Source of the DNA: Gracilaria gracilis
Lineage: Eukaryota > Rhodophyta > Florideophyceae > Gracilariales > Gracilariaceae
Assembly (NCBI GenBank): GCA_030374805.1
Contig: JARGSG010000047.1
Location: 186,001-250,000 of the forward strand
Direction: 5' to 3'
DNA: 64,000 nt
The translations under genes and the position numbers were made by a program. A model generated the notes under the pieces. That model saw only the letters and a list, made by a program, of their open reading frames with translations. It did not search any database and was not told where the DNA came from. Positions 36,750 to 47,600 of this stretch are shown piece by piece (the stretch's first letter is position 1; each line of letters starts with the position of its first letter).

Positions 36750-38117
36750 TCACCGAGACTTAAGATTGGGCACAACTTGTGCAGATTCCGAATCAGCATC
36801 ATCATCAGCGATCTTCAGTCTTACGAAGCGGCCCTTCACACGCGGCCGTGCGTCGGCCAGCTTCTTTCGGCAGTCATACCTGATGAGCTTGCCGAACCGT
36901 CTCTCCCGTCGCTTCTGCCTAAACCGAACTAGCGCCGCTTCCCTAGTCTTCTTCTTAAACTCTCTAATGAGATCCTGTTTCTCATTCTCCACACGTGCCT
37001 TTCGCTCCGAGGCGGTCTCCTGCTTGGCGGGCACCACGCGCTGCGGCCCAAGTGCCTGGGGCGGATGCATGAACATACCCTGTTGCGGCATCATCGGCTG
37101 TGCGCCCGGGAAAACCATCATGCCAGGTGGCGGGAGCATACCAGGAGGGTGTGCCATCATCATGGGCGCGTGCTGTCCAAGAACCATCATGCCCGGTGGC
37201 GCCTGTGTGGGGGGCATGAAGAATTGGTGCATTTGAGGTTGTTGCGGATAGTGTTCATTCCTCTGTGCAAACCCCTTTTGCTCGCTGTTCGATTGCTCAG
37301 AAGCTTTGTTCTTCTGATGCGGTGAGTTGCCCTCTGTCTTCTCGGGTACTTTGGCGTCACTTGGACTGGGCGAGGAACTGTGACCGGTACCGGGCTGGGT
37401 ACTCTCCGTGTGCGACGGTTCTGCGGCGCCCTTCCTGGGGGTGGTGGAGTTGACCTGTACACCGGTGTTTGCCACAACCTGCATGGAGTATTTCGGCGAC
37501 TGTGTCTTCTCAGGTACCTTTCGCTCCGCGTCCGAATCCATGTGCTGTTGGTGTTCCGAGCCAGGCGCCATGTAGCTAGGCATGTTCATAAACTCCCTCC
37601 GCACGGCTTCCCTCGCCGCTGCGGCCAGGTAGGGCGTTCTCTGCATGGGATCACCTCCGCCGGGTGACGGCATCGGAACATGTTGGCCAGGACTGGCTGC
37701 AAAGTTGGGCAACAAGGATGGTGAGGGTGGCACCAGCCCAGGTGTGGTGGCAGCGTTCAGAAAAGGTGTGAGTCCGGATGCATGCTTCCTCTGTAACAGC
37801 GCTGGGGTGGCGGACACGTTGTCCGGGTGCGGCGAGAACAGGCTCTGAAACGAGCTCTTTATGCCGGCGCGATCCAGCTGCGCCATGAACGGCGTCACTG
37901 CGAAGGTGCCCTTGGGTGTAGCATTCGGAACTCCGTCCAGCGCGGCCGGAGTCAAGGTCGGGTGCGCCGCGGCGGCGGTGGACGCGCCATGCACGCCATG
38001 CAGTGGCGTGGGCGACGCGCCGGGCACGGCGGGCGTGAGCGTTGAGCGAAGCGCGCGAGTTGGTGTGTTGGAGCTCCAGTGGCCCCGCGCGAGGTCTGGA
38101 GTCTGTAAGAACTCCAT
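36750..38117 (-). CDS. CCT-domain (CONSTANS/TOC1-type) nuclear regulator
   Basis: The first ATG at 38117 gives 455 residues; the frame extends 173 codons upstream without an ATG. Most of the protein is low-complexity: Thr/Pro/Ala-rich to about 260, then Gln/His/Pro and Met/Pro-rich (PPGMMVLGQHAPMMMAHPPG). The C-terminal region (about 385-435) is a CCT domain: REAALVRFRQKRRERRFGKL, IRYDCRKKLADARPRVKGRF, with the basic and Tyr/Arg/Gly/Phe positions kept. CCT domains bind DNA with NF-YB/YC or mediate nuclear transport in photoperiod and clock regulators. No B-box or response regulator is present, so it is a CCT-only (CMF-like) protein. Confidence 0.85.
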   Translation of the reverse strand: MEFLQTPDLARGHWSSNTPTRALRSTLTPAVPGASPTPLHGVHGASTAAAAHPTLTPAALDGVPNATPKGTFAVTPFMAQLDRAGIKSSFQSLFSPHPDNVSATPALLQRKHASGLTPFLNAATTPGLVPPSPSLLPNFAASPGQHVPMPSPGGGDPMQRTPYLAAAAREAVRREFMNMPSYMAPGSEHQQHMDSDAERKVPEKTQSPKYSMQVVANTGVQVNSTTPRKGAAEPSHTESTQPGTGHSSSPSPSDAKVPEKTEGNSPHQKNKASEQSNSEQKGFAQRNEHYPQQPQMHQFFMPPTQAPPGMMVLGQHAPMMMAHPPGMLPPPGMMVFPGAQPMMPQQGMFMHPPQALGPQRVVPAKQETASERKARVENEKQDLIREFKKKTREAALVRFRQKRRERRFGKLIRYDCRKKLADARPRVKGRFVRLKIADDDADSESAQVVPNLKSR

Positions 38118-39456
38118 TGAGAGAAAGGGGTGCGGCGTGGATTGCAACAACGACGTCGTGCGGGGAGTGGCGCGTGACTGCGCGACGGTTGCAGTGCGGG
38201 CGGGCGGAGCGCGTGCGACGGGAGGCGGCTGCTCGGAGTTGCACAAGTTGCGACGGATGGAGAGGGAAGGTGCACGGGACGACACGAAGCAGCAGCGGTA
38301 AACGTTTGTTCTTACGAATTGCGGCGTGTGGTGACTTGAGAGCGGCGGCGGAACGACGTGCGGCGACGTGCGGCGCTTTGCTTTGTACGTTCGCGCTTGC
38401 ACACCGGTTGCCACTTTTCGTTGCGCCTGCGCGGTGTCGCGCTGCTGGCGGGTGGCGGCGGGCGGCTGCGGCTTCACAGCCACACGTTTGCGGGGCTGTG
38501 GTAAAAAAATCAGATATGAGTCGTACGGCACCCAATGGCAGCGCGGTGAAGGCGGATATTGATGGCATGGAACGCCGCCCACACGACGGTTGGCCCGCCG
38601 CCGATCCGCCGTTTTTCTGCGCGCTGTGGCTGACAAGCGCAGCTGCAGCAGCTACGTGCGGCCGCGGCTGAGATGTGCCGAGATTGCGCGCGCTGATTGG
38701 CGGTCGTGCCTCAGATATTTGCGCTTTTCCTGAGGGCGTGCGCGACGCAGCATCAAATCTTGCCGTTTTCGTTCAAGAACTGTATCTTCCACTAAGGGTA
38801 GCGTTCTACTGTATCTACAGTATCTACCAACGGAAACGCTACCTGTACAGGTAGGAACGTTGCCTTCCTGTATAAACCCTCTGTTGTTGCAGCTTTTTTA
38901 GCTGAAGTTCCACAAGCTCTCGAAGTTCATCGTAGACGCAGTGTAGGAGGGGACGGTTCGCAAACAATACAGTCGGCACAAAAGGTCTGCCCGGGAGCTC
39001 TCTGGGTGGGAGCTCCTGGGCTAATGGTGTGCCTTTATATAAGCATATTGGGCGACCGTTGGGCTAACTATGACGTATCAATAGGAGATAAAGTAATCTC
39101 AAGTTGTACGTCAGAGGGAGTTAAACGTCACTAACACCTATACACTGTATAGTATACAGGCTCTTAGGCGCCCTTGCGCCACCGTCCGGCGCGGCGCTCT
39201 GCGCGCCGGCGGTCAACTATGCGCGCACTTCGCTCCCACTCCTTCGCCCCCGCTCACGCGCTACATATCATTCACAACTGTCGACAGAAGTTGGCAGCAA
39301 CTGTAGTCTCAGTTCATCAGACTGGTTGGTGCGTACCAGCCGGTACGCAACATGTTGCTCAGAAAGGCTGAGATTGCATATCTCGTTCACATTGAGTAAC
39401 AATTGTCTTCGAAGCCATTGCAGCGAAATTTCAACCGTATGGTTGCCTGTTTGAAA
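38118..39456. other. Intergenic region upstream of CCT gene, with nested palindromes
   Basis: It is very GC-rich to 38700 (CCT promoter), then AT-rich. At 38797-38854 a set of nested inverted repeats occurs, including GGTAGCGTT/AACGCTACC and the perfect palindrome CTACCTGTACAGGTAG (38839-38854). Another, TGCGTACC-AGCC-GGTACGCA, lies at 39330-39349. No gene is seen. Confidence 0.45.
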
Positions 39457-40750
39457 TTAGGTCGAGGCAACTGTTTTCAACAGAAGGATGTTGTATGTGA
39501 CAAGAGCAACAAGAACAAACAATAGTGAGGCTCCAGGTATGATGCCAAGGGGATTCATGTAAGCCATTTCAGTCTCCCCAACGTACATTTCTTTGAGTTG
39601 CTTTGAGCTCCGCAAACCAGCAACTCCGTCTTCGTGCGCCACCAATGGAGCTATTTTGTATATATGTTCCAATGCAGTCTTCCGTAAAGGAGCATAAGGT
39701 GTACCTTCTTCATAATGCCAAGTATGGTGTAAAAAAGCAAAATAATGAGAAAGCGAATCTGTCGCTCCGTTTCCTCGTGCAGATCCTTGAAAGCATCTCC
39801 GAACATCTCTATGTAAACAGTCTGTACCTCGGCAACTTCGACAAATTCGAAAAATCCTTCTTGTCCATACTGGGGTTCTGAAACCTTATCCCGCAAACCG
39901 GTTGCGAAGGTAAAAGTTGTTTTTCCTCGCAATGCACAAAGGTATTTGACGAGTTCATGATGATCAGATTTGACGTCTGTTATACAAAGCGAATTGCGCC
40001 CGACATACAGCTCAATAGCGGCGTCCCCCAAAAAAAATCTGGCTGGCGCGGCACTTGAATAGTTACAGCGGAGTACTCGGGATTCTGCTTGTGATGCTCC
40101 TTCGTGCCAACATCCACAACGAGACCATTCCGGGTCTTTACAAACGGTATTAAGAATCGCGCACTTTTTCGCACTTTTTCAGCGCTGCATAACACCGTTT
40201 CATTGTCACTGGCGTCAAGGTATGGAAGGCGCACAGTGTAGTTACCACTTAGAACGTATTGTAGATGACCACTAGATGGCTCGGCGCGGCGTCGTGAGTT
40301 GAAGTCCCCTTGTAGCGCACAATTCGAGTCGGCAGCAGCAACCAGGAATCCCACAGGCTCATTGAAAAGAGGCGGTAGAGAAGTATTCGAGAAGTTGTAT
40401 CGCTCCCGATGGGCGGGCTGCATCCAAACGCGCCTGCTTGTTGTCATTGACCGTGGCATTGATGAGAAAGAAAACTTTAGAACGAGCTCGATAGCGATTA
40501 CCATTGTTCCAATAATCAAAAGAAGAAAGCGGTTACGAGTGGATCCCCAAGTGGTTCCGTGTAGGGAAAATATACCTAGACGGGTATTCCGAAAAGCGAC
40601 GGATCGGCCACGGAGGACATCCCGCGTGGCTTTACGCTGCGTTACGGAATGGATTAGAAATTCCAAGATGGGAGTTAACACAAGCGAGAAAGCAACAAAC
40701 TTGATGACATTCCAAATTGAAGATGAGACATTGAGGTTGATTCCTTCCAT
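39457..40750 (-). pseudogene. Unrecognised membrane protein, paralog A, with two frameshifts
   Basis: From the ATG at 40750 the frame runs to a poly-T run (T8, plus 40030-40037), continues in a second frame to a T6 run (39731-39736), then in a third to the stop at 39457. Each break is a one-base loss in a T run. Across the second break the distance to the next matching segment is exactly that of paralog B (20 residues), so the protein was once continuous. It has two N-terminal membrane segments (about 15-35, 70-90), a lumenal or outer region with N-glycosylation-like NFSNTS and NYT sites, and a last membrane span (ASLLFVLVALVTYNILLL). No known family is recognised. It may be a pseudogene or an assembly artefact. 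Confidence 0.75.
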
Positions 40751-41122
40751 GGCGCCGACCTGCCGATTTTACGAGCGTGACCATGAGCGCATAGCGTCAA
40801 GAGCTCCTTTGCTGCTACCACCCTTAACCCCGACAAGGGTTAAGTTTAGCACTTTTTGCCCCCTCTCAACGTTGAGACAACTCAAAGAGTCCTGAGACAG
40901 AATTAGTAAGGCGAAGTTACAAGCCTCTCCTGTTCACCGTTGTTAGTCTGTTGTGCCGTGCATTGCTGTTCGCGTTCAACTTTCTTCTCCTTACCCTGAT
41001 GGCTACAACTTTTTGGCAGAGCGGAGCTTTTTCACAGCCCTGTTCTGCGACCTTCTTTGCGAAACAATGACTCTTTCAATCGAAACCTCTGCACAGCCCC
41101 CAGTCACAACCCACTTTTGACC
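40751..41122. promoter_or_regulatory. Bidirectional promoter between membrane-protein paralogs
   Basis: 372 bp between two ATGs that point away from each other. CCCTTAACC-CCGACAA-GGGTTAAG (about 40822-40846) is an inverted repeat. Shared control of the paralogs is inferred. Confidence 0.4.
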
Positions 41123-42646
41123 ATGGAAGACATTCTTCTCAATATCAATCCCTCTATCCTCAACGTCCTCAAATATATCATCATTGCTCTCGTAATCAAT
41201 CCACTCCTGGAAGTTCTCGTGGACTCGATCATGTGTGCGAAAGCCACATTCGATCTTCTCCGCGGTAGATGCATTTCCTTTTCTGATTCAAAGCTTGGAA
41301 TCTATTCATTGCACTTGGTCTTCTGGGGTCGAAAGCGAAATCGTTGCTTCCTCGCTTTGTTAGCACTTTTCATCATATGTCCGGAAATGCTTTTGGAGTT
41401 CTCGTTTTCGTCCAAGACCATCGCTGTTAGTCAACAACAGCAAGTATGGAAGCAACCAAATCATTCCCAGAGATACATCCCTTCCCCAGAAAATAAGAAC
41501 TGGATCAATGAATACTTTAAGGCAACTGGTTTTCTGCAGGAGGTGGCACGAGTCTGTACTGAGGGGCCTGAGAATATGATGAGCCGGAAAACCAACAATT
41601 TGGAACAAAACGAACACTATCAAGGAGGCCTGATGTATTTTATGGAAGGAACTTACGCAATCCGTAAACCATATATTAATCACACTGATGGAAGTGTGTG
41701 TTGCAGTTCCACCCGAGAAAAAGCGTATGGAAGATTTGTTGTGCCGCGCGTGTCCAAGGTGAGAAATGGACCTGATGTAGAAGGACTTGATTTAGATTCT
41801 ATTTCAAATGCTTCTTCGAACATAACTTCAATATTCCACAGGCACCCAGTACGTGCAATCAACAGCTATGAACTGACAGGCATGGTGGTAGGTGTAGGTG
41901 AACGTGGTGCATGCTTTGAATTTCTTTGCATCGTAATTAATGACAATAGGACGTTCGTTCTTTTTACCAGCGAAAATGAATACACTCAAGTACGTGTACC
42001 AGCGGTACCGACGGTACGTGCAATTGTGATGGAAGCAAGCGGAGATGCTGTGAAAAGGTTGGTGGATAATGGAAGACAAATCAGATTACTAACGGCCTTG
42101 TACTTCGAGAACAAGCTTGTGTCGTTGGATGCTTCCCCTTCAGTTCGGCTGGTGTCCAAGCTGACGTTACGACAAATCGCTTTTTGGATAATGGTGGCAG
42201 CAAATGAAGAAGGTGTTGGAGGTCTTGACGACGGAATCATGAATCGTACAGTAATTGGAGGGGAAAAAAGAACAGTAGCAACTGCTACGGATATGTTTCC
42301 TATCAGTGTCTCTATTCTGGGGTCAGTTTGGGTGCTTTTGTTGACATCATGTATGATACTTCGCGTGATGATTGCGGCGAAAGAAAGTAGAAGCCGTTCA
42401 ATTTGGTCGCGGTTTTGGCGGCAGCAGCGACTGCAGACTTCGAAACAAAACATGACGGCACAGGTGGTCGAAGACCTTCGAAGTCTCGGTGTTCTAGGAG
42501 TTTCAGAGGCTTGTGACGTATGCATTCGACTTGTAAGCGGAAAGGACAGCAAACAAGCGCTGCGGCTGTTGCCAAGCAACGTTTGCGGAGCATCCCTAAG
42601 ACGAGCTCTAATGCAGTCGGACAGTCTTAAGGAGTGTGATGTGTAG
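41123..42646 (+). CDS. Unrecognised membrane protein, paralog B
   Basis: 507 residues from the ATG at 41123. It shares with paralog A an N-terminal 'ME-I-LN-NPSI-NV-KY' start, the motif 'LRGR-I-F-D-KLGI-SLH', 'EFSFSS' before the outer region, 'VWKQP-H-QRY', 'EASGDAVK-L-----RQIRLL', and 'EEGVGGL'. Membrane segments lie at about 20-40, 75-95 and 395-420. The middle region has several N-x-S/T sites, so it is probably lumenal or outside. A basic tail after the last span ends in an unusual Leu/Arg-rich segment (about 445-507) that paralog A lacks. I do not recognise the family. Confidence 0.8.
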   Translation: MEDILLNINPSILNVLKYIIIALVINPLLEVLVDSIMCAKATFDLLRGRCISFSDSKLGIYSLHLVFWGRKRNRCFLALLALFIICPEMLLEFSFSSKTIAVSQQQQVWKQPNHSQRYIPSPENKNWINEYFKATGFLQEVARVCTEGPENMMSRKTNNLEQNEHYQGGLMYFMEGTYAIRKPYINHTDGSVCCSSTREKAYGRFVVPRVSKVRNGPDVEGLDLDSISNASSNITSIFHRHPVRAINSYELTGMVVGVGERGACFEFLCIVINDNRTFVLFTSENEYTQVRVPAVPTVRAIVMEASGDAVKRLVDNGRQIRLLTALYFENKLVSLDASPSVRLVSKLTLRQIAFWIMVAANEEGVGGLDDGIMNRTVIGGEKRTVATATDMFPISVSILGSVWVLLLTSCMILRVMIAAKESRSRSIWSRFWRQQRLQTSKQNMTAQVVEDLRSLGVLGVSEACDVCIRLVSGKDSKQALRLLPSNVCGASLRRALMQSDSLKECDV

Positions 42647-42959
42647 GAAAGATCAATTCTATCTTCCGACGAGCACGCGGTGGATACAGTAATACCTTCG
42701 TATGTTTGTCGTTGAGCGCTAAGCGACAACCAGAGGACGCCCCTGAGAGTAACCTAGAAACGATAAAATGTCCCTAGTAATATTGATAGGCAAAGCTTAA
42801 GTTACAGAGTAACAAGGGTATCATAGCTGCTAGGCATTTTGTCTTCTGTCGTGGCACAAACCAAATCTCAGGCGAGTGCAGCATAGAAGATCTTCGACCA
42901 TTCGCCGAAGGGAGTTATTCGCCAAAGGGAGTTAGGGTCAAGAGCGCTAACTTTTAATG
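42647..42959. other. Intergenic region between paralog B and the solo LTR
   Basis: 313 bp holding the 3'UTR of paralog B. A near-direct repeat, GCCGAAGGGAGTTATTC then GCCAAAGGGAGTTAGG, lies at 42904-42936. Nothing else is seen. Confidence 0.4.
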
Positions 42960-42964
42960 GGTAT

Positions 42965-44610
42965 TGAGAACACCATTGTGGTAGAAGAAATGGTGCGGGT
43001 GATGACAAACCCAAGGGCGGGGGGACACAAACACAAAGTAAAGGGGACACAACAGAAAGTGCTCTCGAGAGTACCAGCCCAACACGCTGCGTAGCGATAG
43101 TAGGCAAGAGTCCGTAGTAAACACACAAAGTGCACAAAGTAGCAACGACGAAGCTGAGACGTGTAGCAAGTAGAAGTCACAGCACGACCAAAACTATAGG
43201 TCTAGTGCTGGCAGGAACAGACACGAAACGACAACAGAAAAGCAGAAGCTCCCTCTCGCAGGACCGAACGTAGGTCACTTGCGAGGAACGACACTTCTAA
43301 GGCTGAAGCACAAGACAGACCCAAACAAGGGGTATTGCAATTCAGACCCTCGTCGGGAGAAAGCGGGAGACCAACCGCCAAGGGGGGAAGAAAAGGCTGA
43401 AGAGGGGGGAGAGAAACGACAAAAGGGAGCAAGACAGAGTTTGCTGTGAAGGATGGTGGGGGGTCGTCGAGAAAGGGGAAGTGGTCTGGCCTGAGTTGGT
43501 CAGGGGGCGACCAACTCGGCCCTTTTATACGCAATTGAATCTCCAAAACTAGACTCTAAACGCATTTCTACTTTCGATAACCAATGAGCTGGTCACTACT
43601 GCAACATATCCCCCGTCTCTGCCACTCACCGCGGAGGCAGTGGCGCTTAAGTAGACAGGGGGAGTAGGGGTGTATCCGGACGGCTATCCGTTCGGTAGCC
43701 TCCGTTGCAAACCTGTCCAAACCTGTCCAACACGATACCGAAAATCCTTAATTGCATTTTCTACAAACTATAACTCGAAAGCAAGAAAGCCATTTCCCGT
43801 ACTTCATAAACCGTTTCTTTAACTCTAAAACGATTTAAATATCTGTGTTTGATGTCAGTAGACGTATCGTATAAATCTTCTGTTTGTATCCAATAAAGAA
43901 AAAATTCACACCGATTTTTTCCGAATGCAATGTAATTGCTGTACTTGTCTAGAGATGAAAAATCCGATCGACGAAAAGTTTCTGTCGTCAGAACACCATT
44001 GTTCTCGTTATAGTTGCTTGGAAAGAGCTTCGATTAGAATCGTACAGAAGGAATCTAAAGCTATACGTCCAGCACAGCACAAAAGCGTTAAGAAAAGGTA
44101 AGAAATCGATTATAAAGTATTCTTATGAAAAAAGCGCGACAAAAATGTATTTTTGAGTACAGTATAGTAGTAAAAAAGTACTAATATTTAGTTACCGTTT
44201 TATATATGGCAAAATCCAATCCGTTCATCTTGGATCTAGTTTTTGTTTGAAACCGTTTATTTAGAAATCTTTGAGTATTTGGTTTGCTTTTCTCCGTTGG
44301 AGTTGTAAAAAACTTTATTTGTATTTGTTCGTAATACTTCCTCGTTCTAGCGTAACCAATTATATCCGACGTTATTTCGCGTTTATTTTGTCAGTATCCG
44401 TCTAGCATCCTTATCAGCATAGAATGTCCGCAAATATTATTCGTCCGGATCAACCCCTAAGGGGGAGCCGGCGAGGACCATGCGGTTCACTCCCGTGCAC
44501 CATGCGTAGAAAACTAAAATATCCATAAAATATCCAAGTAGAGAAACTTGTAGAATTACACTTGTGTCCAACACGTGCACCGCACACGCTGCACGGAAAC
44601 ACGTGCCACA
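42965..44610 (-). mobile_element. Solo LTR of the window's retrotransposon, interrupted by a hAT element
   Basis: It has the same ends as the LTR at 621-1463 and is flanked by a perfect 5-bp target-site duplication, GGTAT (42960-42964 and 44611-44615). No gag or primer-binding site follows, so it is a solo LTR left by recombination between LTRs. Without the 795-bp hAT element and its 8-bp duplication it is exactly 843 bp. It ends 12 bp from the stop codon of the cysteine-rich gene at 44623. Confidence 0.95.
43665..44459. mobile_element. Non-autonomous hAT-type DNA transposon, 795 bp
   Basis: Terminal inverted repeats: left TAGGGGTGTATCCGGACG, right (inverted) TAGGGGTTGATCCGGACG, 16 of 18 identical. 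It is flanked by an 8-bp duplication AGGGGGAG (43657-43664 and 44460-44467). The intact LTR at 621-1463 has a single AGGGGGAG (1313-1320), an empty site. An 8-bp duplication and TAGGGGTG ends are hAT hallmarks. The inside is AT-rich and has no transposase frame, so it depends on an enzyme coded elsewhere. Confidence 0.93.
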
Positions 44611-44622
44611 GGTATCTCTAGT

Positions 44623-47600
44623 TCATTGGATAAAGTTAGGGTTGTCCAGGCCTGGGGTTGTCTGAGCATGAATTATGTTTCGTATGGGGTCCGTAAGTTC
44701 TCCAACGTTCGCATCACTCGTAGTTTCCTGTCTATTCACTGAGTCTGGTAAAGGCGATGACTCGTCGACTGGCGTGTCCAAAAGACCGGCATTGTGTTGG
44801 GCGACAGAAAACGCTGTCGTTGGCACAGGTTCTTTCACATCACAGTCTATTCGTTCCTCTTGTGTTTGCTCCTCAGTATGGGTGTAATTTTCGTGTTTTG
44901 AAGTGTTTGGTTCATGAAATTTACCAGCGGTTGCGGATCTAGTTGCTGTTGATGACGTATCCTGGTCTTCCTGTTGCGCTTCAGTTTCAGCTTCAGCCGC
45001 CGCTGTTCGTGTCTCTGAACAATCTTCAACAATATCTGTCTCAATAGTGTCCAATACAAGTTTTTCGTCACCCTGCTGCAAATCACCATTCCGGTCTTCG
45101 AATCCATCAATTAGTTCACGTTCGATTTCATTCTGATTTCCCGTTTTGTTTCTTTGTTCTATCTCACCTGGAGAATCGACTACAATTTCTACCTCTTCAA
45201 AGCCCGTAACTGTCACAGAGGATTCGGCATCAACTGCAGTGCCAACGCGTGACATCGGAGATTCGGCTTGCCTCATGCTCCCGTCTCCATCCCCAAGGCT
45301 TTCATGAAGGTACGACTTGCCGACATCTTCTGTGATATCCTGCTTCCCTTCGTCAGGGTGTCTTCCAGATGTGAAGCCCGCCAATTCTGGGAGTGCAGAA
45401 ACCGCCCTGATACTTGTTGTTGGTTCAAGGTCGTTCTGTTGTGTTTCAACTGCGTAAACTATGTCGATGTCGGTTGGTGGATTCACGGCGTTTATATGTT
45501 CGGCCTGGGACAGTGCTTCAGTAAGGACCACTTCCTCCGACTGAGCTCGAATGTCATTTGAAGTGGAACCAATCGCTATTGAGTCTATTTCAATAATCTC
45601 TTCATGTCTTCCTTCACCAACAACCGGGACGTCTCTTTCGCCTCTTCCACTCACAAAACTTGAAGGTATTTCCTCATCACCTTCATTTTTTTCCACATCC
45701 GTAGTTGCACCTTCATCGGCGGCTGATTTCTCCGTCGCATCATCTATGCCAGTTAGTGAGGGAGATTCCTCTTGGTCCATGGGTTCGGGGATGACATGCA
45801 AACGGGTCGCCGGCGCGCTTTCCTCTTGATCTATGCCTTCAAGGTGGGGGCCGTTGCTTGCGTCCTCGCTATACTCCGTGGAATTGACTGCTTCCACACC
45901 GACATTCAAATTCTCCACCTGCTCGCCTCTTTGTTGGATCTCAAGGAGCGGAACCGGTTCAGAATCTTCAGCACTGACGGGATTCTTACTTTTAAGCGCA
46001 AAGCAAATTGCATTGGCTTCAACTTCAGTATTAGACTGACGTAAAACATCTTTGTTGCCCACACTGTGGAAAGGAATAGACTCGCAAACGTGCAATACTT
46101 CGACAGGGTCGGACTTCACTGATCGGACATCCTTTGTTTCTTCGTCACCTTCTGTGACACCTGTTCCTTGCGCATCGATGCCAGGAAGGCCGGAATCATA
46201 GTCTGTAACAGCTGGTTCAACACCGTCGAGGGTTGTAGGATCCCATTCGACATCTGATGACACGGTTATTGAGGCAGCTTGAACGGAGCTTGTGGTTTTA
46301 GAAACAGATTCTGTTGCCTGGCTTGCCTTCCCATCTTGGGCAACACCTTCTGTCACGGCATCGAGGCGGTTGGTGCCATTATCCAGGAATTCAGAGCCGG
46401 GTGAGACGTGTCCAAGGACTTCAATTTTCGCCGCTGCAGAATTGTGCACAGGTTCCGTGGCCGTTTGATCGGGCCCAGACGCAAAGGCTGGTGCACTGTC
46501 AAGTGCTCGCCGATCTTGTACCACATGCGGGCTTCCAGGAGAGTGATCGGATTGCTTCACATCGGCCCCGGGAAGAGTAGCCTCGCTCGCGCATAGCTTG
46601 CTTTCCTGCACAGTGGCCAGGGTGGTTTCCGCAGCCTCATCTGGCTTCAAAAGGTCTGGCTCGGTTTCCGGCTGAACTTCAGTTTTCTGCGGAGAGACTG
46701 CTTGATCTTGAACTTGCTTTGTATCAACCCGAGGGCGCATATTGTGGCCTTCAACGGCGACGAAAGTGTGATCAATTTGAATGATAGCTTGTTCACTGGG
46801 AGCGTCACACACCTGCTCTGTGTTGCCAACACGAGCCGGATGACGCGATTGTTTGGCATAGGCCGCGATATGGAACTGTTCGACCAAGGCAGCTTCGAGA
46901 GGCGGTGTTGCTTGCTTCAAGTGGGAATCGGACACATTGGCGTATAGCTGCTGGGGGGAGTCGGATGCTGCTTGTTTGGTTGGTGAGGGTTGAACATTAA
47001 GGTTCTGACGGTGGTTTGGCGAATCGGTGTTGATGGGAAGCACTGCATGACCAGAAGACGTGTGAATCGAGTAAGAGAGTTCACGGGTTGACTCGATATA
47101 AAGGTGCGACTGATGGTGAGCAGCGACGTGTTGTTGCCCAGCTGTCTGCGACGGACAAGCGTTTGGCGTTTGGAGAGATGCTTGCTCTAAGGCATTGGCA
47201 GCATTTACAAACTCGATGCTCGGAGAGGGTTGTTGTTCGCTCGGATGTGAAGACGACAGTTGATCGGAAGGAGGTGCAGCAGCATCATGTTCATCCTGTT
47301 CCTCTACGATAGTGGACAAGAGCGGGCGGCTGGCAGCATCGAAGGACGGGTTCGGAGGCTGAATAGCAGCGAAGGTATGATACGAGGCGCGTTCCAACAC
47401 ACGTGGACGGGAGTCATGCACGAGGTTATCGTCATGATAGCCGTCAAACTTTCGGACACAAAGGCCGTATAAGACGAGGCACACGACGATGGCGATGAAG
47501 GTAACGGGCACAAGACGCAACATCCAGCCCTCCCTCTTGATGCAGGTGGCGGTGGCGATGGAGGACACCTGCGCACAGGCGGTGGGATAGCGCTTGGCGC

